Positions 25,734 to 35,190 of a stretch of 54,590 nt of DNA are shown in pieces. Within the stretch, counting starts at the first letter, position 1; every line of letters begins with the position of its first letter. Source of the stretch: Burkholderiaceae bacterium (lineage in GTDB: Bacteria; Pseudomonadota; Gammaproteobacteria; Burkholderiales; Burkholderiaceae); NCBI GenBank assembly GCA_947447945.1, contig CANFLR010000010.1, positions 1 to 54,590 of the forward strand, read 5' to 3'. A program made the position numbers and the translations under genes. The notes beneath the pieces are model-generated. The model ran no database searches. It was given only the letters and a program-made list of their open reading frames with translations, and was not told the origin of the DNA.

Positions 25734-27086
25734 ATGAAAAAGCTTTATATCAAAACCTTTGGCTGTCAAATGAACGAGTATGACTCGGGCAAGATGGCAG
25801 ATATCCTCCATGCAAACGAAGGCATGGAGATGACGGATTCACCAGAAGATGCAGACCTTGTGCTCCTGAATACCTGCTCCATTCGAGAAAAGGCAGAAGA
25901 TAAGGTATTTTCGGATCTAGGTCGCTTACGCGAAATTAAAAAACTGAAGCCTAACTTATTGATTGGAGTTGGCGGTTGCGTTGCCAGTCAAGAGGGTCAA
26001 CAAATTATTAGTCGTGCCCCCTATGTAGATGTGGTGTTTGGCCCGCAGACTTTACATCGTCTCTCTGATTTGCTGGCTAAGCGTCGTGAGACTGGAGTTT
26101 CACAGGTAGATATTTCATTTCCAGAAATTGAAAAATTTGATCACCTTCCCGCCTCTCGACAAACACGCGGCTCTGCTTACGTTTCGATCATGGAAGGTTG
26201 CTCAAAATATTGCAGCTATTGTGTTGTGCCCTATACCCGCGGAGAAGAGGTTTCTCGACCCTTTGATGATGTGTTAACCGAAGTTGCAGGTCTAGCTTCG
26301 CAGGGCGTCAAAGAAATTATTTTGCTTGGGCAAAACGTTAATGCGTATTTGGGAGAGATGGGCAACACCAATGAGATTGCAGACTTTGCACTCTTGATTG
26401 AGTATGTTGCCGAGATCCCAGGGGTTGAGCGTATTCGCTTTACCACGAGTCACCCAAAAGAATTTACTCAGCGCTTGATTGATGTCTACGCCAAAGTCCC
26501 CAAATTAGTAAGCCATCTTCACTTGCCAGTCCAGCATGCCTCTGACTCTATTCTCTCAGCAATGAAACGTGGTTATACGTCCCTAGAATATAAGAGCATT
26601 ATTCGCAAGATGCGCACAGTCAGGCCAGACCTCACACTATCAAGCGACTTTATTGTTGGCTTCCCAGGCGAGACTGATGCTGATTTTGAAAAACTTCTGA
26701 AGATGGTTCGAGATCTCGAGTTTGATAACAGCTTCTGTTTTATTTTTAGTCCCCGCCCAGGCACACCTGCCGCCAATCTTTCGGATGAAACCCCCTCCGA
26801 AGTCAAACTCAAGCGTCTGCAAACCTTATTAGCCCTGGTTGAATCTCAAGCGACTGTGATTAGCCAAAACATGTTGGGCAATATTGAAAAGGTATTAATC
26901 GAAGGCTTAGCCAAAGATGGCGTAAATCTGCAAGGGCGCTCCGCTAATAATCGCGTCATCCATATTCCCATGCCAACTCAAGATTTTAATCAATGGATCG
27001 GCAAAATGGTTGATGTTGAAATTACCGAGGCTCTCAATTACACCTTGCGCGGCGAATTAGTCCATACCCATACCAACTCAATCTAA
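25734..27086 (+). CDS. miaB: tRNA-2-methylthio-N6-dimethylallyladenosine synthase MiaB
   Basis: A 450-residue radical SAM methylthiotransferase. The N-terminal UPF0004 domain has three cluster Cys ([28 protein letters not shown]). The radical SAM motif CSKYCSYC follows at about residue 160, and a TRAM domain closes the protein (about 380-446). It adds the methylthio group to i6A37 of tRNAs reading UNN codons. First gene of a long plus-strand run. The usual partner ybeZ (phoH) is absent between miaB and ybeY, only four bases away. Confidence 0.97.
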   Translation: MKKLYIKTFGCQMNEYDSGKMADILHANEGMEMTDSPEDADLVLLNTCSIREKAEDKVFSDLGRLREIKKLKPNLLIGVGGCVASQEGQQIISRAPYVDVVFGPQTLHRLSDLLAKRRETGVSQVDISFPEIEKFDHLPASRQTRGSAYVSIMEGCSKYCSYCVVPYTRGEEVSRPFDDVLTEVAGLASQGVKEIILLGQNVNAYLGEMGNTNEIADFALLIEYVAEIPGVERIRFTTSHPKEFTQRLIDVYAKVPKLVSHLHLPVQHASDSILSAMKRGYTSLEYKSIIRKMRTVRPDLTLSSDFIVGFPGETDADFEKLLKMVRDLEFDNSFCFIFSPRPGTPAANLSDETPSEVKLKRLQTLLALVESQATVISQNMLGNIEKVLIEGLAKDGVNLQGRSANNRVIHIPMPTQDFNQWIGKMVDVEITEALNYTLRGELVHTHTNSI

Positions 27087-27090
27087 GCCC

Positions 27091-27546
27091 ATGCAAAAAC
27101 TCACAATTGATCTTCAATGTGCCAGCCCGGCAATTGAGAAAATACTGGGCACGATCGCCTCTCATACCCTTATTAAAAAGTGGGTCAGAGAAACAACCAA
27201 AAGCAGCGGACTATTGACCTTACGTTTTGTTAATCGACTGGAAGGTAAAAAACTGAATCAGGCTTTCAGATCTAAAGACAAGGCAACCAATGTTCTAACC
27301 TTTCCATACGAGCTCAGTAAAAAGTCCTTGGTGGCAGACATTATTTTGTGCCTACCAATTATTCAAGCTGAAGCGCGTGCTCAAGGAAAAACTATTCAGT
27401 CACATTTAGCTCATTTAATTATTCATGGTTGCTTACATGCTCAAGGATATGATCATGAAATTGATCATGCAGCTCAAAAAATGGAACGCTTAGAGATAAA
27501 AATCTTAAAGGGCCTGGGATTCGCAAACCCCTATATCTTGCTGTAA
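27091..27546 (+). CDS. ybeY: Endoribonuclease YbeY
   Basis: A 151-residue metalloprotein. HGCLHAQGYDHEIDHAAQKME gives the three zinc-ligand histidines of YbeY (HGxLHxxGYDH), and RSKDKATNVLTFPYE is the conserved RDKDYPTDVLSFP-type segment. YbeY acts in 16S rRNA 3' end maturation and ribosome quality control. The start is four bases after miaB, implying translational linkage. The N-terminal 60 residues are more divergent than usual. Confidence 0.94.
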   Translation: MQKLTIDLQCASPAIEKILGTIASHTLIKKWVRETTKSSGLLTLRFVNRLEGKKLNQAFRSKDKATNVLTFPYELSKKSLVADIILCLPIIQAEARAQGKTIQSHLAHLIIHGCLHAQGYDHEIDHAAQKMERLEIKILKGLGFANPYILL

Positions 27547-27601
27547 ATGGAATTTACTCGGCTTTCACTTGAACTTCTTATTTCTACGCTATTCTTCCAA
27601 T

Positions 27602-28441
27602 ATGCCTGACCCCACCAAATCCTTACTAGAGCGCCTGGCTGATTTTTTGACGCCACAACCCACTAGCCCTACTGAGCGACGGCAAGAACTCATTGATACG
27701 CTGAGGGAAGCACAAAGTGAAGGATTGATTGATGCTGATGCGCTGTCGATGATTGAAGGGGTTTTTCAAGTAGGTCGGCTGTGTGCCCGCGATATCCTGG
27801 TACCGCGCACTCAAATAGACTGGATTGATATCAACCTATCGCTACCAGAAATTATTAAGAGCGTCATTACTGCAGCACATTCACGCTTCCCAGTATATGA
27901 AGGCAATAAAGATAATGTCATCGGGATTCTGTTGGCCAAAGATCTTTTACGTCATTCAATTGAACATGATTTTCAGGTGCGCGACTGGTTGCGTCCAGCG
28001 GTCTTTATTCCAGAATCCAAAAGACTCAGTGTTTTACTGCGTGACTTTAAAGACAATCGCAATCACCTTGCAATAGTTGTAGATGAATACAGCAGCGTTG
28101 CTGGGATCATCACCATCGAAGATGTGCTCGAGCAAATTGTGGGGGATATCGAGGACGAACATGATATTGATGAGGAAGCTGACAACATCATCTCCCTCGA
28201 TAACGGTGACATGCGAATCAAAGGAATTACTGAGTTAGAACAACTCAATGCTGCTCTAGGTACTCATTTCAAGGATGAAAATATTGAAACAGTTGCAGGT
28301 CTTGTGATTCAGCACTTGGGTCGCGTTCCGAAAATGGGTGAATTGGTTCAAATCGATCATGTTGAATTTGAAGTGCAGCGCGCAGATCCGAGACAGATTC
28401 ATATTCTTCTGGCACGTCTCACCCCAAAAAAATCCATTTAG
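27602..28441 (+). CDS. ybeX: CorC/HlyC-type CBS domain protein YbeX
   Basis: From the ATG at 27602 the product has 279 residues; a TTG at 27569 would add 11 residues. Neither has a clear ribosome binding site. Two CBS domains (ARDILVPRTQIDWIDIN and LAIVVDEYSSVAGIITIEDVLEQIVGDIEDE) precede a C-terminal CorC/HlyC transporter-associated domain (about 200-275). There is no membrane domain. YbeX is linked to ribosome homeostasis and Mg2+/Co2+ efflux in E. coli; its place between ybeY and lnt is the conserved one. Confidence 0.92.
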   Translation: MPDPTKSLLERLADFLTPQPTSPTERRQELIDTLREAQSEGLIDADALSMIEGVFQVGRLCARDILVPRTQIDWIDINLSLPEIIKSVITAAHSRFPVYEGNKDNVIGILLAKDLLRHSIEHDFQVRDWLRPAVFIPESKRLSVLLRDFKDNRNHLAIVVDEYSSVAGIITIEDVLEQIVGDIEDEHDIDEEADNIISLDNGDMRIKGITELEQLNAALGTHFKDENIETVAGLVIQHLGRVPKMGELVQIDHVEFEVQRADPRQIHILLARLTPKKSI

Positions 28442-28452
28442 ATATCACTGCA

Positions 28453-29976
28453 ATGGATTGGCTACAACTCAAAATTCGTAAGTGCATTAGCTTGCCGGCA
28501 CTTTTTGCTCTTGGGGCAATATTGGCGTTAGTAGCGGAGTTGCCTTTTGGGGGCTGGATTCAGCTTCCTTTGTTGAGCTTGGCTTGGTGGGGCCTAGAAA
28601 ACATTAAGTCGAACTCCATCAAACAATACTACCTTGCCGGTATATCTATAGGGCTTGGCTACTTTATCATCGGCCTTTGGTGGATCTACATTAGCTTACA
28701 CGACGTGGGGGGCATGAACATTCTCTTGTCTTGTGCCGCTGTTTTCTTGCTTGCCGCATACAATGCCCTGTTTTTTTCTACCGCCACTCTACCAATCTAC
28801 TTTTTTAAAAAGAATTTCTTTTTGGGCTTGGTGTTAGCTGCCAACTGGGTAGTCATTGAGTGGTTTAGAGGCTGGCTATTTACGGGATTTCCTTGGCTTG
28901 GTTTAGCCGAATTACAAGTGAATGGCCCCTTTAGTGCAATCGCTCCTTATTTTGGCGGGCTTGCATGTACCTTTTTTGCCGTATGGTCCTCTTGGTTACT
29001 CTATCGATTCATAAAACAACCGAAGGCCAACGGAATTGCCCTTACCTGCATTCTGCTTTTGATGCCCATACTTTCTGTATGGCACTTCACGAAACCACAA
29101 GGCGAACCACTCAGCATTGAACTAATTCAAGGAAATTTCGCACAAAGCTTAATCTTTAATCCGAATGGGATATATAAACAAATGCAGTTTTATGAGCATG
29201 CGATGAAATCATCTCATGCCGAGCTTGTAGTGAGCCCTGAAACTGCTTTCTCGTGGCCAGAAAGTAATTTACCCACAGGCCTTTTAGGTAGCTTGCAAGA
29301 TTTTTCCAATACCACTCAAAGTAATTTGTTATTCGGCATTATTGGTAAACATATTAATCCTCCAGACGGCAGAGAGTTTTCAAATAGAGCCTTGGGCCTA
29401 AGTGCAAATGCACCTCCCTACCAGTACGATAAATCTCACTTAGTACCTTTTGGAGAATTTATTCCACCCGGATTTCATTGGTTTGTAAAAGCCTTTGGCG
29501 TGCCTTTGAGTGATTTTGCTCGAGGCTCACAAGACCAAAGTTTGTTTACCATCAATAGGCTTGGACATGATCCTCTGTATGCTGCCATCACTATTTGTTA
29601 TGAAGATGTATTTGGAAGTGAATTGGCCGACAGACTGCGTCGCAGCGAGAAATCAGCAAATCTCATGATTAATATTACTAACTTGGCTTGGTTTGGCGCA
29701 TCACAAGCGCCTACCCAGCAGTTACGACTGTCGCAACTGCGTTCGCTAGAAACAGGTCTACCGGCCTTACGGGCAACCAATACCGGCATTACGGCAGTAT
29801 TGGGCGCCGATGGCAAAGTGCTTGCACAACTCCCCGAATTTGCTCAGGAAACATTGCGCACAAAGATTCAAGCGTATTCCGGAAGAACGCCTTACGTTAT
29901 TTGGGGGAATGCACCGATTTTGCTGTTTTCTTGCCTCCTCCTCATCGCAGCTTACATGCGACAAAAACAGTTTTAG
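28453..29976 (+). CDS. lnt: Apolipoprotein N-acyltransferase
   Basis: A 507-residue inner-membrane enzyme: about seven N-terminal helices (1-215), a periplasmic carbon-nitrogen hydrolase domain (about 220-475) and a final helix (485-503). The nitrilase-type triad is Glu263 (VVSPETAF), Lys327 (YDKSHLVPFGE) and Cys382 (ICYEDVFG). It N-acylates the terminal Cys of lipoproteins before Lol export. It follows ybeX by 11 bases, the usual order. Confidence 0.96.
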   Translation: MDWLQLKIRKCISLPALFALGAILALVAELPFGGWIQLPLLSLAWWGLENIKSNSIKQYYLAGISIGLGYFIIGLWWIYISLHDVGGMNILLSCAAVFLLAAYNALFFSTATLPIYFFKKNFFLGLVLAANWVVIEWFRGWLFTGFPWLGLAELQVNGPFSAIAPYFGGLACTFFAVWSSWLLYRFIKQPKANGIALTCILLLMPILSVWHFTKPQGEPLSIELIQGNFAQSLIFNPNGIYKQMQFYEHAMKSSHAELVVSPETAFSWPESNLPTGLLGSLQDFSNTTQSNLLFGIIGKHINPPDGREFSNRALGLSANAPPYQYDKSHLVPFGEFIPPGFHWFVKAFGVPLSDFARGSQDQSLFTINRLGHDPLYAAITICYEDVFGSELADRLRRSEKSANLMINITNLAWFGASQAPTQQLRLSQLRSLETGLPALRATNTGITAVLGADGKVLAQLPEFAQETLRTKIQAYSGRTPYVIWGNAPILLFSCLLLIAAYMRQKQF

Positions 29977-30025
29977 CAGTTAGGCTGCTAAGCCATGTAA
30001 AATCAATGGCTTAGCTAGGTTAATC

Positions 30026-30910
30026 ATGCTTACTTTTCAGCAAATCATTCTTAAACTCCAAGATTACTGGGACCAACAAGGTTGCGCCCTATTGCAGCCT
30101 ATTGACCTCGAGGTTGGTGCCGGAACATCTCATACTGCAACTTTCTTGCGCGCTATCGGCCCAGAGCCTTGGAAAGCTGCTTATGTTCAACCCTCACGCA
30201 GACCCAAAGATGGTCGCTATGGCGAGAACCCCAACCGCCTTCAGCACTACTACCAATATCAAGTTGTTCTAAAGCCCGCTCCAGAAAATATTCTTGAGCT
30301 ATACCTCGGCTCGCTGCGAGCCCTTGGTCTAAATCTTCAAGAAAATGATGTGCGCTTTGTAGAGGATGATTGGGAAAACCCCACATTAGGAGCATGGGGT
30401 CTTGGCTGGGAAGTCTGGCTCAATGGCATGGAAGTCACTCAATTTACCTACTTTCAACAAGTTGGTGGCTTAGACTGCAAACCAGTCCTTGGCGAAATTA
30501 CTTACGGCATTGAACGCTTAGCAATGTACATCCAAAACTGCTCAAACGTTTATGACCTTATATGGACTGATGGCATTTCTTATGGCGATGTGTATCACCA
30601 GAATGAAGTGGAACAGTCTTGCTACAACTTCGAACATTCCAATACCGATTTACTATTTGTAAACTTTGCAAACTTTGAGAGCGAAGCAAAACGCTTGATG
30701 GAAGTACCGCTTGCCCTGCCCGCCTATGAGATGGTACTGAAGGCTGCGCATACCTTCAACTTACTAGATGCGCGTGGCGCTATTTCAGTGACAGAACGAG
30801 CTGCCTATATTGGGCGTATCCGCAACCTCTCGCGCGCTGTAGCGCAAGCTTACTTTGAGTCCCGAGAAAAGTTAGGGTTCCCAATGTGCCAACGTCAAGT
30901 TAAAGCATAA
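30026..30910 (+). CDS. glyQ: Glycine-tRNA ligase alpha subunit
   Basis: A 294-residue class II aminoacyl-tRNA synthetase alpha chain of the alpha2-beta2 bacterial type. [19 protein letters not shown] opens the protein, [19 protein letters not shown] is motif 2 and [15 protein letters not shown] motif 3. It forms the active site that charges tRNA-Gly. Normal length; 16 bases before glyS. Confidence 0.98.
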   Translation: MLTFQQIILKLQDYWDQQGCALLQPIDLEVGAGTSHTATFLRAIGPEPWKAAYVQPSRRPKDGRYGENPNRLQHYYQYQVVLKPAPENILELYLGSLRALGLNLQENDVRFVEDDWENPTLGAWGLGWEVWLNGMEVTQFTYFQQVGGLDCKPVLGEITYGIERLAMYIQNCSNVYDLIWTDGISYGDVYHQNEVEQSCYNFEHSNTDLLFVNFANFESEAKRLMEVPLALPAYEMVLKAAHTFNLLDARGAISVTERAAYIGRIRNLSRAVAQAYFESREKLGFPMCQRQVKA

Positions 30911-30926
30911 GTATCGCCTTCTATTT

Positions 30927-33080
30927 ATGAGCACATCGAATACATCCACTCAATCAGCAGATCTGTTGATTGAATTATTAACAGAAGAACTTCCCCCGAA
31001 GTCACTGCGTCGTCTTGGCGATGCATTTAGCGATGGCATCTTCCAAACCTTAAAAACTGCTGGCTTATTAAGCGATAACTCTCAAGCAATTGGGTACGCA
31101 ACACCACGGCGCCTTGCGGTGCATATCAACAATGTGCTCAGTCAAGCCCCTGACTTTCCTGTTCGCGAGAAATTATTGCCCAGCAGCATTGCATTCGATG
31201 CGCAAGGTCAGGCTACCGCACCGCTACTCAAAAAATTAAGCGCCCTAGGCTATGCGGATGTAGATATCTCTACTTTGGAAAAATCGGGTGAAGGTAAAAA
31301 TGAGGCTTTGTATCTCAATGTAATTGCTACTGGTGCGGCGCTCGAAAGCACGGCCCAAACAGCGCTCGAAACCACCTTGAGCAAGCTACCAATTGCCAAA
31401 ATGATGCACTACCAAGTCATGCAGAAGCATGGTCAATGGGCCGATGTTGAGTTTGCTCGCCCCGCTCACAAAATCATTGCCCTCCACGGAAAAACGCTTT
31501 TAGCCATTAGCGCGCTTGGGATTACTGCCAGCAACCAAACAGATGGCCATCGTTTTTTAGCGCCCGGCACCATCTCCATTACATCAGCAGACCAGTATGA
31601 AACTATCCTAAATAGCCAAGCAAAAGTAATGTCTAGCTTTAATAAGCGCCGCGAGTATATTGCGTCAGCCCTTTTAAAGGCTGCTGGTGATGACTTGGTG
31701 CTCATGCCAGATAGCCTGCTTGATGAAGTCACTGCGCTCGTCGAATGGCCGGCGATTTACGAATGTCATTTTGACCCAGAGTTCTTGGAGGTGCCGCAGG
31801 AGTGTCTGATTCTGACAATGCAAACCAATCAAAAATATTTTGCATTGACCGATCAAGTAGGGAGGTTACGCAATCGCTTTCTGATTGTTTCTAATATTGA
31901 AACTAGTCAGCCGGCGTCTATCATTTCGGGTAATGAGCGAGTTGTGCGCCCACGCCTTTCTGATGCGCGCTTCTTCTTCAAGCAAGATCAAAAGCGTCCA
32001 CTTTCCTCTCGCGTTGCGGACCTTGGTAAGGTCGTTTATCACAATCAATTAGGCAATCAGCTTGAACGCACACAACGCGTTGCTGCAATTGCTACCGGTA
32101 TCGCCCAAGCATTAAAAAATCAAGGCATTCAAGCAAACTTGGAGTTCGCAGGACGAGCCGCTGAAATTGCAAAGACAGACTTGCTTACAGATATGGTTGG
32201 TGAGTTTCCGGAACTGCAAGGCATTATGGGACGCTACTACGCTGCACATGATGGTGAAAATCCTGAAGTTGCCGCAGCTTGCAGCGAGCACTATATGCCC
32301 CGCTTTGCTGGTGATGCCTTACCAGATACCCAAACGGGTACCATCCTGGCGATTGCTGACAAATTAGAAACTTTGGTGGGCATTTGGGGGGTTGGTCTTG
32401 CCCCTACTGGCGATAAAGATCCGTATGCGCTTCGTCGTCATGCCTTAGGCATCTGCCGCCTACTCTTAGAAAAAAATCTTCCCTTAAATCTGCCGGCTCT
32501 CATCGAGCTAGCTCGGAGCCAATTTACTCAAAAGGATGTGCAAGAAAAGGCACAGGCCGAAGATATTTATGCCTTCATCATTGATCGTTTGCGCGCCTAT
32601 CTCCGTGACCAATCACTTGCTGGCAAACCATTTACGAGCGCAGAAATTGATGCCGTACTCAGCCAATCGCCAGCTGAGCTTAATGACTTAGTTGGGCGCT
32701 TAAGTGCCCTTCGTGAGTTCAATGCCCTAGAGCAAGCAAGCCAGCTTGCTGCTGCCAATAAGCGCATTAGCAACATCCTCAAGAAAACAAGCACTGTCAT
32801 TCCAGCATCTTGCTCGAAAGCGCTTTTAGAAATTCCTGCTGAATCCGCCCTTTTGCTAGCCCTGGAAAGTATTACCCCTCGACTCAATGCTGCATACGAA
32901 CAAAGACAATTTGTTGAACTCTTGAAAGCGCTCGTAACACTCAGTGGGCCTATTGATCAATTCTTTACAGATGTCATGGTGATGGACCCGAATCCTGCGT
33001 TACGCGACAATCGTCTCGCTCTCTTGCAACAACTTCACCAGAAAATGAATCTCGTTGCCGATCTCGGCAAATTAGCATGA
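30927..33080 (+). CDS. glyS: Glycine-tRNA ligase beta subunit
   Basis: A 717-residue beta chain of tetrameric glycyl-tRNA synthetase. DLLIELLTEELPPKSLRRLG is the typical N-terminus, ARFFFKQDQKRPLSSRV and VGIWGVGLAPTGDKDPYALR are conserved in the body, and the C-terminal DALR-type anticodon domain covers about 600-700. It binds tRNA-Gly. The stop overlaps the gmhB start (ATGA at 33077-33080), so translation is coupled. Confidence 0.98.
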   Translation: MSTSNTSTQSADLLIELLTEELPPKSLRRLGDAFSDGIFQTLKTAGLLSDNSQAIGYATPRRLAVHINNVLSQAPDFPVREKLLPSSIAFDAQGQATAPLLKKLSALGYADVDISTLEKSGEGKNEALYLNVIATGAALESTAQTALETTLSKLPIAKMMHYQVMQKHGQWADVEFARPAHKIIALHGKTLLAISALGITASNQTDGHRFLAPGTISITSADQYETILNSQAKVMSSFNKRREYIASALLKAAGDDLVLMPDSLLDEVTALVEWPAIYECHFDPEFLEVPQECLILTMQTNQKYFALTDQVGRLRNRFLIVSNIETSQPASIISGNERVVRPRLSDARFFFKQDQKRPLSSRVADLGKVVYHNQLGNQLERTQRVAAIATGIAQALKNQGIQANLEFAGRAAEIAKTDLLTDMVGEFPELQGIMGRYYAAHDGENPEVAAACSEHYMPRFAGDALPDTQTGTILAIADKLETLVGIWGVGLAPTGDKDPYALRRHALGICRLLLEKNLPLNLPALIELARSQFTQKDVQEKAQAEDIYAFIIDRLRAYLRDQSLAGKPFTSAEIDAVLSQSPAELNDLVGRLSALREFNALEQASQLAAANKRISNILKKTSTVIPASCSKALLEIPAESALLLALESITPRLNAAYEQRQFVELLKALVTLSGPIDQFFTDVMVMDPNPALRDNRLALLQQLHQKMNLVADLGKLA

Positions 33081-33649
33081 GCCTAAGCTCTTCTAAACTT
33101 ATCATTCTCGATCGCGATGGCGTGATCAATGAAGATAGGGATGACTATGTCAAGTCAAGTGAAGAATGGATCCCTCTTCCCGGAAGTCTTGAGGCCATCG
33201 CCCTTCTCAATCAGGCAGGATATCAAATTACCATTGCCACTAATCAATCGGGACTCGCTAGAGGCTATTTCAATATCAATGCGCTACATGCAATGCACGA
33301 GAAGATGGATAAATTACTCAAGCCATTAGGTGGTCACATTGACAGCATTTTCTTCTGCCCGCATACAGATGCCAATGGTTGCGATTGTCGTAAACCCTTG
33401 CCCGGTCTCATGAAAGAGATTGCTCTTCGCTATAAGAAACATGATCAAAAAAATCCTTTACAGGGGGTACCTGTTGTCGGCGACTCTCTTAGAGACTTGC
33501 AGGCTGGCGTTGCTCTAGGCGCTACACCCCATCTAGTACTCACCGGCAAAGGTAAAAAAACCTTGGCCAAAGGTGAGCTTCCTGAGGGCACAGAAATTCA
33601 TGAGGATTTGCTAGCCTTTGCCAATAGCCTGTTGAATGAAAAGGTGTAG
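33077..33649 (+). CDS. gmhB: D-glycero-beta-D-manno-heptose-1,7-bisphosphate 7-phosphatase
   Basis: A 190-residue HAD phosphatase. ILDRDGVIN gives the nucleophile Asp12 and acid/base Asp14, ATNQSG motif II, and VGDSLRDLQAG motif IV. The zinc loop Cys/His set is visible in FFCPHTDANGCDCRKPLPG, which marks GmhB against other HAD enzymes. It dephosphorylates heptose bisphosphate in synthesis of ADP-heptose for LPS inner core. Coupled to glyS and followed by plsC after four bases. Confidence 0.95.
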   Translation: MSLSSSKLIILDRDGVINEDRDDYVKSSEEWIPLPGSLEAIALLNQAGYQITIATNQSGLARGYFNINALHAMHEKMDKLLKPLGGHIDSIFFCPHTDANGCDCRKPLPGLMKEIALRYKKHDQKNPLQGVPVVGDSLRDLQAGVALGATPHLVLTGKGKKTLAKGELPEGTEIHEDLLAFANSLLNEKV

Positions 33650-33653
33650 CTAG

Positions 33654-34403
33654 ATGATCTTTTTGCGTTCAACACTGTTTACTATCTTCTTGCTGATCTT
33701 TACACCAATCTGGTCTGTACTTTGTCTCCTGACCTTTCCATTTCTGAACCCAGAGAGCCGCTATCGCTTTATCGGCTTATGGAACAAGGTGGTGATCTGG
33801 ATATTGAAACCCTTGTGTGGTATCCATTATGAAATCCGCGGTATGGAGAATATACAAGCTGTACTAAATCAACCTGTTGTTGTCCTGAGCAAACACCAAT
33901 CGGCTTATGAAACCATTGCTTACATTGCATTGCTTCCTAAGCAACTCTGCTTTGTATTTAAACGCGAGCTCCTCTGGATTCCATTTTTTGGCTGGGCGTT
34001 GGCTCTATTAAAAATGATTCATATCAATCGTGCCAGCAAAGAAACTGCCGCGCTCTCAGTAGCAAGTCAAGGCCGTAAACGGCTTGCCGAAGGAAAATGG
34101 ATTATGTTGTTTCCAGAGGGCACCAGAATGCCTACCGGGTCTTATAAGCCTTATAGCAAAGGCGGTGCTAGGCTCGCTAGTGCAACTGAAGCATTGGTCA
34201 TTCCGATTGCCCATAACGCTGGTCGTTGCTGGCCTAAGAATAGCTTCTTAAAGCAAGCTGGAACGGTAATTTTTTCAATTGGTCCTGCGATTAGCTCAGC
34301 AGGAAAAACAGGTGGTCAAATACACCAAGAAGTAGAAAAGTGGATTGAAACAGAAATGCGCATCATTGATCCAGAGGCCTATCAATCTGCAGACGGTACT
34401 TAA
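33654..34403 (+). CDS. plsC: 1-acyl-sn-glycerol-3-phosphate acyltransferase (PlsC family)
   Basis: A 249-residue membrane-associated acyltransferase with one or two N-terminal hydrophobic segments. Acyltransferase motifs: SKHQSAYE (HX4E in place of the more common HX4D), INRASKETA, FPEGTRMPTG and VIPIAHNAG. It acylates lysophosphatidic acid to phosphatidic acid at the inner membrane, or a related lysolipid. The HX4E form is, from memory, common in betaproteobacterial members. It ends the miaB run; 10 bases separate it from the converging rsmA, with no terminator seen. Confidence 0.9.
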   Translation: MIFLRSTLFTIFLLIFTPIWSVLCLLTFPFLNPESRYRFIGLWNKVVIWILKPLCGIHYEIRGMENIQAVLNQPVVVLSKHQSAYETIAYIALLPKQLCFVFKRELLWIPFFGWALALLKMIHINRASKETAALSVASQGRKRLAEGKWIMLFPEGTRMPTGSYKPYSKGGARLASATEALVIPIAHNAGRCWPKNSFLKQAGTVIFSIGPAISSAGKTGGQIHQEVEKWIETEMRIIDPEAYQSADGT

Positions 34404-34413
34404 GATTGTTTGC

Positions 34414-35190
34414 TTATTTGGCTATTGCTTTAGCCCACTCGATATACCGATCAACTGAAATATCTTGAGCGCGAGACTTCAGTTCATTCTCTGATAGAAC
34501 CAGCTTCTCAGCAAAAGCTTGTAAATTAGTACGCAACATCTTTCTTCTTTGAGAAAAAGCGGCGGCCACTACTTTTTCTAATGATGCCCACTGTGCATCC
34601 GTCAAATTGAAGTCTGCTCGTGGAATCATTCTCACTACTGCAGAATTGACTTTAGGCTGAGGATCAAATGCCTCAGGCGGAACTTCCAATATCTGTTCCA
34701 TGTGATATCGAGCCTGTAGCATGACAGATAAACGACTAAAATCTGAGCTACCTGCTGGAGCCACCATACGCTCCACCACTTCAGCCTGCAACATAAATAC
34801 TTGTTCATCTATTACTCTTGCAGCAGCAACCAAATGAAATAGCAAAGGCGAAGAAATGTTGTAAGGCAAATTCCCCACTACCTTACAAAGACTGCCATTC
34901 TTAGGGCAACGCTTAGCCCAAGCAAGGAAATCAAAATTTAAGGCATCACCCTCAATTACCCTTAAGCCTGCAAGGTTTTGTTGATTCCAGTAAGCCACCA
35001 AATCGCGGTCAATTTCTAAAAGATCTAAATGGTCTAGATTACTTAGCAGAGGTCTAGTTAGGGCACCTAAACCAGGACCAATCTCAATTACATGCGCATC
35101 GGCACTAGGATTAATGAGTGCAACGATCGAATAAATGACGCCAGCATCTTGCAAAAAGTTTTGGCCAAAGCGTTTGCGTGCGCGATGCAT
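34414..35190 (-). CDS. rsmA: 16S rRNA (adenine1518/1519-N6)-dimethyltransferase RsmA
   Basis: A 258-residue SAM-dependent methyltransferase. RKRFGQNFLQD at the N-terminus, the SAM loop EIGPGLGALT and the catalytic NLPYNISSPLLF are diagnostic. It dimethylates two adjacent adenines near the 16S rRNA 3' end during 30S maturation. Its ATG overlaps the pdxA stop by one base (TAATG), so translation is coupled. Last gene of lptD-surA-pdxA-rsmA. Confidence 0.97.
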   Translation of the reverse strand: MHRARKRFGQNFLQDAGVIYSIVALINPSADAHVIEIGPGLGALTRPLLSNLDHLDLLEIDRDLVAYWNQQNLAGLRVIEGDALNFDFLAWAKRCPKNGSLCKVVGNLPYNISSPLLFHLVAAARVIDEQVFMLQAEVVERMVAPAGSSDFSRLSVMLQARYHMEQILEVPPEAFDPQPKVNSAVVRMIPRADFNLTDAQWASLEKVVAAAFSQRRKMLRTNLQAFAEKLVLSENELKSRAQDISVDRYIEWAKAIAK

